From assembly GCA_035235625.1 (NCBI GenBank), contig CP141146.1, forward strand, positions 23,926,501 through 23,990,500: a stretch of DNA of 64,000 nucleotides, given 5' to 3'. Origin of the DNA: Saururus chinensis. Taxonomy: Eukaryota; Streptophyta; Magnoliopsida; Piperales; Saururaceae. The notes beneath the pieces were generated by a model that did no database searches, was not told the DNA's origin, and saw only the letters and a list, made by a program, of their open reading frames with translations. Made by a program: the position numbers and the translations under genes. This document shows positions 57,418-64,000 of this stretch, piece by piece (position 1 is the stretch's first letter; each line of letters begins with the position of its first letter).

Positions 57418-60400
57418 TCATCGTCCAGCGGCCATCTCTATTTCAAGGCTGACCCATCTCTCTGCGGTAACTTCAGCAGTTGCAGAGTCACTGCATTCCT
57501 CCCAAGATGGACCTAGCAATGTCTCCTTCTCGTCTAAGTTTTTTGGTGCCCAAGGATGCTGAGTGCACCTCCTGATCAACTGCTGCAGCTCCGTTGCAAT
57601 ATCTCTCATTGTTGGCCTATCGTCGCCTTTGACTCTCAGGCACCTCTCTGCAAGATGACCAACTGCCATTACTTGATCATCCACTCCTTCAATCCGAACT
57701 CGTACCTCTAATGCCTCTGAGAGCCGATTCTCCCTCATCGCAGAAATGAAATGGTTCACTGATGATTTTCTCCGAGGTCCTCCATTTTATATGGGTCTCT
57801 GCCCGGTTAACAGCTCGACAAGTACCACCCCGAAGCTGTACACATCACTCTTCTCTGTCAATTGGCATGTTTGCAAGTATTCGGGATCCAAATATCCGGG
57901 AGTTCCTCTCACTATAGTTCCAATTTGTTTCTGGTGATCTGATGGAACTAGCTTTGATGTTCCAAAATCCGACACTTTGGCATTCAGGTTAGAGTCTAAG
58001 AGGATGTTTGCAGATTTGACATCTCCATGGATAATTGGCACTGAGGCATCTGAATGCAAGTATGCGAGTGCTCCTGCAGTTTCTGATGCGATCTTCAGAC
58101 GATTTGCAAATGAAATGGAACCAGCAAAATCCCTGTTATGAAGACGCTGGGCGAGGGTTCCATTGCTGATGAACTCATACACCAAAATTGGACTTTTCGA
58201 TTCCAGACAACATCCCAGAAGCTTTACCACATTTCTGTGGTTCATCCGATATAGGACCGAGATCTCATTTATGAAGTCTTCAACTTGATTCTGGTCCACT
58301 GTTTTAGACTTCTTAACTGCAACTTCACCATGCTGTGGTAGGTATCCTTTGTAAACTACACCATAACCTCCCTCACCAATTATCTCGGAGTAATTGCTTG
58401 TTGCCTGCTTAAGCTCGTGCTCGTCGTAGATTTTGACTATGTCCACTGCACCTCTTGAGGAGAGGCTATTGTATATGGGGCCTCCATTTTGATAATAATA
58501 CTCCGCTTTGAGTTTTTCTAGCTTAGTCTTTTGCAAGTGCAAGAAGAATAACGTCCCAACGATGACTAAAATCAAGACACTCAAGTTAATGCTTACACAA
58601 GCACGTACACAGTCAGATAGAAGAAATTCATGTGAAAGGCATCTGTGGACCTACAAGCTCGCAGTAAGAGAACGTTGCCTTTGGTCCAGGTTCTTACCAA
58701 GAACAAGTTGAATTACTGGAAGTTTACAACCACTTCCGTCGCTTCTTCCATCACCAACCATGCCTCGAGGGCAAGAGCAATGATATGACCCTTCATCATT
58801 ATGACAAGCATGTGTGCAATTGTTCTTCGTTTGTTCATCACACTCGTTTATATCTACACATTGCCAAATAATGCAATTAAATCAACTATGCTTTTACAAA
58901 AAACAGTTTACATATGTTGTTTTTTCAGGTAATTGGTTCTTGCCTTTCCCGTCAAAAGTAACAAAGTACGGCAATAATTCGGCAAGGGTAAGGTACAGGA
59001 AAAAATTGGCAAAAAAATGAAAATTGTGAAAAATATTTATGAAAAATAATAAAAATAAAAAAAGTAAAATATAAAAACTAAATTTTAGAAGTATCCATAA
59101 GATTATGTAACAGTAAAAATGTGTATTATTAAAAAAATGCATATTAAACAAGAAAAATATGCATTATACAGGAAAAATATGTAATAATTGTAAAGCTAAT
59201 AATATGGCCAGAGATATATGGGTATAAAACCTATACCTTGTTACTTAGTTTCTAAATATTACTTTTGTACAAAAACACCATTTTTTGTACCAACATCCTA
59301 CTGCTTTACTCTGCAGTATAGCTGCTATTGGAACTGCATTTACAGATAAAAAGCATTGAATTAAAAAGGTGTACACTTATTATCCCTTCGCATCTTAGAT
59401 GGTGTCAATACCACTAATGTGATAGTATATCATAGAAGTATTTTTTATGCATTTACATACAGCAAGCTTAGTGTAAAGAACGCATGAGAGTCATCCATCC
59501 ATAAAAATCGAGGGAGCACACTAGTACTGTCATGGCCAATATTATTCATATGCATTAACATGTACGCCCATCGATTTCAATTATCAACCACTCTGTGCTC
59601 TTTACGCTATGCTCACTGCGAGTAAGAAAGCTATATCCTCCAATCATGGGGAGAAATTATCAATAAAGCATCATTCTCACACTTACCGCTGCATCCTTCG
59701 TAAGGGTTTCCAGTAAATCCCTCTTTGCAAGCGCAAAGGTATCCAGGGTCAACTTTGGCGTCGACGCACTTGGTATTCTGGCCTTGGCATGCGTAGTCGC
59801 GGGAGTATTGGGCTAAATCGCAGCTTTTGTTGCTGATCGCCCAGTCCAGCACCACTGGGGCGCTTTTATTTGCTTCATTGTAAAAACTATAAATGGATAG
59901 ATAGGACGTCTTGAACTGAAACTGATCTTGAGCCACCAGAAACGCAAAGCCGCAGGGGTACCAACGGAACCACTGGTCCGAGTACCTGCGAATGTCTTTC
60001 CCAAAAGTCTTAACGTTCTTAGGAATCGGCATCTGACAGCAGCCGGCCCCGTCGCAGATGCCGTCCACCAGCTGGACTTTGGAGCAGTAAGTGGCACAGG
60101 TGTAGAGCGGTTGCAGTCCATGATACGGATCCATCAGCGAAGACCGGACGTCGCAGCCGATCGTCGTAAACCGGTTGCGTTGGGAGAAGGTGAAAGGCCA
60201 GCGTGAGTTGAGATTCAAATAGTCATAGGAGTCATTGCTTTTATTCATGGAGAATGAGCTGTTGTTGCAGTCATACTTCATGTAGGCACTGATGGTCATT
60301 TCTGCGTGATCTAGTGAGATGTTAGTGACCTCTAGATGGCCCCAGATGATTTTGGGTGGGTGGAAGGTAGTGTTGCAAGTGAGATTGAAAGCTGGGTCTC

Positions 60401-60554
60401 TGAAACAGCCTTCGCTGCCACCCCCGCCGTTGCTAAGGCCGAAGGGGTATGGTATGAAGACGCTTCCGCACTCTCTTTGGCATTCAGAGCTGGCCACGAC
60501 TGTGCTCAGGCAGAGCATCAAAATCACCGGCAAATACATTCCCTGCATCTTCAT
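57418..60554 (-). CDS. WAK-like receptor protein kinase (3 exons, in-frame stop at codon 601)
   Basis: Exons on the minus strand: 59687-60554, 58698-58853 and 57418-58565, giving exactly 724 codons; both introns (833 and 132 bp) are phase 1 with GT/AG. The Met at 60554 opens a signal peptide (LPVILMLCLSTVVASSE). A GUB_WAK cell-wall-binding domain (CQRECGSVFIPYPFG, FNLTCN) follows, then an EGF-like repeat ending at exon 1 (CACKEGFTGNPYEGC), a calcium-binding EGF in exon 2 (DINECDEQTKNNC) and a TM helix across the exon 2/3 junction (VIQLVLVIVGTLFFL, residues about 336-350). The kinase has GEGGYGVVYKG (405-415), AVKK, IIHGDVKSANILL and DFGTSKLVP. HGD in place of HRD makes it non-RD. A TAA at 57787-57789 falls between subdomains IX and X; the same frame then continues with HFISAMRENRLSEALE to TGA at 57418. 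Family role: sensing pectin or wall damage at the plasma membrane. If the stop is real the kinase lacks its C-terminal lobe end. Confidence 0.9.
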
Positions 60555-60643
60555 CTTACTGCGTCTCCGCTCTCCACATGACGCATTCTTTTAAAGCAGA
60601 GAATACGAGAACGACGACTTTTGTACGAGAAGTCTCCCGCCCC

Positions 60644-60904
60644 TTGCTTGTGCCTGCTCCTTTTAACCCTATCGCGGGATATCTATGTATGGCTGGGTGG
60701 TGACGTGGCAGACTTTTTTTTACAATAAAATATAAAGAAGTATTTTTAATGATCCTTTCTAATAATAATAATAATAAGCCAGCGTAAAGAATATATAAGA
60801 GCACACGTTAGCACGAGTAGCTATTAATCTCAAATATTAATATTTTTATGTATTATTTATGCTAAGTTCATTATCAAAGTAGAATATAATTTTTTTTTCT
60901 AAAT
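60644..60904 (-). repeat. WAK upstream region, copy A
   Basis: About 260 bp beginning 90 bp upstream of the WAK start codon, repeated in the same orientation at 63742-64000 with identity above 90% by eye. It contains 'ccttttaaccctatcgc' (minus strand GGGTTAAAAGG, a possible TATA-like element), an (AAT)n run and 'agagcacacgttagcacgag'. It probably includes part of the promoter. Confidence 0.85.
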
Positions 60905-62515
60905 TATGATAATGACGACTTGGCTAGCCAACATTATTTTTAACAGTAAAAAAGGGAAAAACCTCCCTTCAATTAAAATAAAATAGATTATAAAGAAAAA
61001 ATAATTTAAAAGAAATTATAATTGCCATATTTCAATAATAAAAAGGAAATTCTTGGATGATCTTAGAGAAATGTGAATTTGTAGAGACAGGTTTTGACTT
61101 GGGATTCACACCATCTAAATAATAAGCTTATGAAGATATTCATTTTTTAATATTCGGTTATTCCTTTTCCTCCAATATGATAAATTGTACAGTTCATTAA
61201 TAATTTCAATAACACTCTGCATTTCGGGATAGACTTTGTGAAGCAATATGATGAGGCGTTTTGGAAGCATGCTGACAAGATATATCAACTCGCATAAGCT
61301 TGAAAATACCTTTATCAGGATTTCAGCTAAACCAAAAACAACTTCCAACTTAAAGTTAACTGTTAGGCATTTCCAGTTTCCAACTTAGAGTTGATATTTG
61401 GTCACACACAAAAAATTCATCTCATTCACCCTAAAGCAAAACAAGCAGACCATAACCCACACCAATAAGAGGAAACCACATACTCAACATGCCAAACCGA
61501 AATACCCAATAAGCATGTATTATTAACCATACTTATCTAGTGCTACTATATATCAATGCAAACCATACTTAACACCCAACATACACGAATCATTTTCAAG
61601 AAATATGTTATAAATATGCTTCTTTTTCTTCCTATCCCTAAACCTAACCAACTCAAAACACAAATATTAAAACTTTTTTAAAAAAAATCCTAATATACCT
61701 TAAAGTTAATAATTGACTCCTTCCAGTCTTGTAGAGGCAATCCACTACCACAAACATATGCAACTCATTGGTGTCGTAAGTGTAATAATGCAGACAACAT
61801 AGATTAAAACAATTAGGGAAAAAACATGTACTTATCATAACAAACCAAAAAACTTTAATTCATACTTGTTATAACTAAGTTGACTTTCATGTTAAAGATA
61901 TATTTACATACCGAAATTATAGAAAAAAAGAACTACATCTCATGCTCGTCAGTCCTGCTCTCACTTGTCATCTTTTGAAGAACCTGCAACCAATCAAACT
62001 AAACCAAACAACAACAGAACCCTCATCCCTTAAGAGAAGAGCTTCCAAAAGGATAAAAGGTTTTATTAATATTTTTCGAATCATACCAGCATCACCTGAT
62101 ATTAGTTGTCGTACTAATTAGACAACATCTCGAATATTTCCAATAAGATTGGATCCAGACATGATTCTTCCTAGACACTACACTATCTTAAGAAACATAG
62201 AATTACACATGCAATGCTTAAGTATTTTCAATCAACTTACATTTTATGCAAGTTTTTTAATCATTTCACTTCTTCTTATTAAACAAGCAATATCAACTAA
62301 TATTATTAATTATCTCTCGAACCATTGTTGAATAACTAATACCCATGTCCAATCTCTTAGACAAACAGATATATCATATGCCGACTGAAATGACGTATGA
62401 CGCTAATCACCCTTTTTTGTTCTAACCCAACTCTAGGTTTAACATAATATAATTTAAGTTCACTTAGAAATAACTTAACTCTCGAAGAAATCCCCAGACA
62501 TAGGACTCTAATATT
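60905..62515. other. AT-rich intergenic DNA, no confident gene
   Basis: The longest frame is 77 codons on the minus strand (61115-61348), hydrophobic at the N-terminus and charged at the C-terminus, without recognised similarity. The rest is AT-rich with no repeat structure seen. Confidence 0.4.
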
Positions 62516-62801
62516 AACTACAACAAAATTGACTATTAGCGACGCTTTTAAGTGTCATTAATAGTACTGTAAATGTCGCTAATAGTTATTAGTGATGCAT
62601 AAAAAATATCGTTATATGTGTCAATAAAACTGCAATCGTTACTGCGCATTACCGATGCTTAACTTAAAGTGTTGCTAAAAATCTAACATTAGCGACATAT
62701 ATTTATACGTTGCTAATAATCTTTCGTTTGTGACACATAATTAAGCGTTGATAATATTAAATTATTAGTAACACATAGATCTATATGTCGCTAGTAATTG
62801 G
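62516..62801 (+). mobile_element. CACTA-like terminal fragment
   Basis: Begins AACTACAACAAAATT, close to the CACTACAACAAAA terminus of plant CACTA elements. It is packed with subterminal units (attagcgacgcttttaagtg, gtcgctaatag, tagtgatgcataaaa) like those at 1929-2350. It is truncated at 62801, where an LTR-like sequence begins. Confidence 0.65.
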
Positions 62802-62940
62802 TGTAACACCCCAAATTCTAGGTAACTTTTTTTTTACTCACAAGAGTGTGTGATGCATTGCTTGCAAATCGTATGTTGGCATAGGGGTGAACCAAATAGG
62901 GTATAAGGGGTCCAACCTTGGTTGGAAGGGGACCACTTGG

Positions 62941-63120
62941 GAATTGGAAGTCCTAAAAGAACTAGAAATTTGAAGTCCTAAAAGAGTTAATAATTGAAAG
63001 TCTTAAAAGAACAAGGAATTGGAAGTCTTAAAAGAACTAGGAAATGGATGTCCTAAAAGAACTAGAAATTGATGTTCTAAAAGAACTAGGACTTGGATGT
63101 CCTAAAAGAACTAGGAATTG
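62941..63120 (+). repeat. 25-bp minisatellite, seven copies
   Basis: Unit 'gaattggaagtcctaaaaga' + 'actag', with units 23-27 bp long and base changes mainly at the 'ggaagtc/ggatgtc' positions. It lies in the U3 of the LTR-like fragment. Confidence 0.85.
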
Positions 63121-63530
63121 AAAGAGGGAGGGAGTCCTAGAGGGGAAGGACTAGGCTAGAAGAGGTTGAGGAGGGGTAACCCCTAAATAGTAGGGGGGCA
63201 CCCCTAGAAAATAGGAGAAGGTTGTTATAAAAGGGAAAAGATGGGGGAAGACCCTTTTTTTTTTTACTAGTTCGACCTCCCTTCTCTTCCTTCTACCATC
63301 AAGGACCTCCACAACCAGCAACCAATAAGGGGGAAAGTTGCAACCTTTTTGGAGTAAATTAAAGGGCAAGAAGTATAGGAGCAAGGGCTTGAAGGTTGGG
63401 GGCGGGCTCGTAGAGGTAGGTGCATTTTTTTCACTCTTAATCAACAAGGTTTGGTGATGAAGTTCTGCCCTAAGTCGACCCCTAAAGTGCTAATTTTTTG
63501 TCTCTTGATGTAAATGGAATTTGTCATGTA

Positions 63531-63730
63531 TGATGCCCTAATTTATACATATATGTTGCTAATTTTGATCTAAAGGAATTGCCCTAATTTATACATATAT
63601 GTTCCTGATGTTTATCTTAAGGAATTGCTCTAATTTATACATATATGTTCCTGATTTTTATCTTAAGGAATTGCCCTAATCCATACCTTTGCCAAGCTGA
63701 TTTTGATCTTAAGGTTTTGCCCTAATTTAG
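63531..63730 (+). repeat. 46-bp tandem repeat, about four copies
   Basis: The unit includes 'gccctaatttatacatatat', 'gttcctgat' and 'atcttaagga'. The middle copies are nearly identical; the first and last are diverged or shortened. Confidence 0.85.
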
Positions 63731-63741
63731 TTTAATCTAAA

Positions 63742-64000
63742 TTGCTTGTGCCTGCTCCTTTTAACCCTATCGCAGGATATCTATGTATAGGCTGGGTGGT
63801 GATGTGGCAGACCTTTTTTACAAAAAAATATAAAGAAGTTTTTTTAATGATCCTTTCTAATAATAATAATAATGAGCTAGCGTAAAGAATACATAAGAGC
63901 ACACGTTAGCACGAGTAGCCATTAATCTCAAATATCAATATTTTTATGTATTCTTTATGCTAATTTCATTATAAAAGTAGAATATAATTTTTTTTCCAAA
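63742..64000 (-). repeat. WAK upstream region, copy B
   Basis: Second copy of 60644-60904 and runs off the window end. No WAK coding sequence lies on its downstream (minus-strand) side; instead the LTR-like and CACTA fragments occupy 62516-63741. Confidence 0.85.

Larger units (their letters stand above)
62802..63741 (+). mobile_element. LTR-like fragment (gypsy type)
   Basis: Starts TGTAACACCCCAAATT, a typical gypsy LTR start, and has a TATA box TTATAAAAG at 63225-63233 followed by a pyrimidine-rich leader at 63250-63300. It contains two tandem arrays (25 bp and 46 bp). No end, PBS or coding domain follows; it stops where the WAK upstream duplication begins at 63742. Confidence 0.55.

Noticed and set aside
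61115..61348. 77-codon minus-strand frame as a gene
   Set aside because: No recognised similarity, no splice or promoter context; kept only as a note in the gap entry.

Overview
This is plant nuclear DNA, almost certainly from an angiosperm. It is AT-rich, has GT/AG introns, carries a wall-associated receptor-kinase gene, and is packed with plant transposon families: Ty3/gypsy chromovirus-type elements, an Athila-type element, CACTA, MULE and hAT-type MITE. I cannot place the species. No rRNA, tRNA or CRISPR array was seen.

Layout. 1-4.95 kb: repeat-rich DNA with a CACTA fragment (1929 to about 3770). 4953-8552: a solo LTR inserted into older LTR-like DNA. 8.9-10.8 kb: decayed gypsy RNaseH/integrase. 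12.9-14.8 kb: a small non-autonomous gypsy element with two LTRs. 14.8-15.05 kb: a fragment resembling a YSL metal-nicotianamine transporter (minus strand). 16166-19695: a second solo LTR with a perfect 5-bp target duplication. 20.4-22.7 kb: a MULE transposase pseudogene. 24.0-24.4 kb: two exons of a Bet v 1/norcoclaurine-synthase-like protein. 25459-32431: a young Athila-type element (gag-protease only, perfect TSD, near-identical 1168-bp LTRs). 32929-34822: a third solo LTR (minus). 39.5-42.9 kb: a minus-strand gene with a DUF1985-like N-terminus, coiled coils and a Ulp1-type peptidase core. 44.7-46.8 kb: an unclassified element with about 28-bp terminal inverted repeats. 47133-56485: a Tekay/Del-like gypsy element with chromodomain, carrying a hAT-type MITE in its protease and inserted in a minus-strand gene of unknown function. 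57418-60554: the one well-preserved host gene, a three-exon WAK-like kinase on the minus strand with one in-frame stop. 60.6-64 kb: a duplicated WAK upstream region separated by CACTA and LTR debris.

The window is therefore a nested-transposon landscape with one nearly intact host gene and several broken ones. The most notable points are: the MULE transposase and Ulp1/DUF1985 gene, which may be the halves of one Kaonashi-like MULE split by later insertions; the gypsy element whose right end runs through the LTR into a second primer-binding region and then into a 67-bp repeat of the left host flank; the in-frame stop at codon 601 of the WAK-like gene; the second copy of the WAK upstream region; and a 46-bp loopless palindrome.
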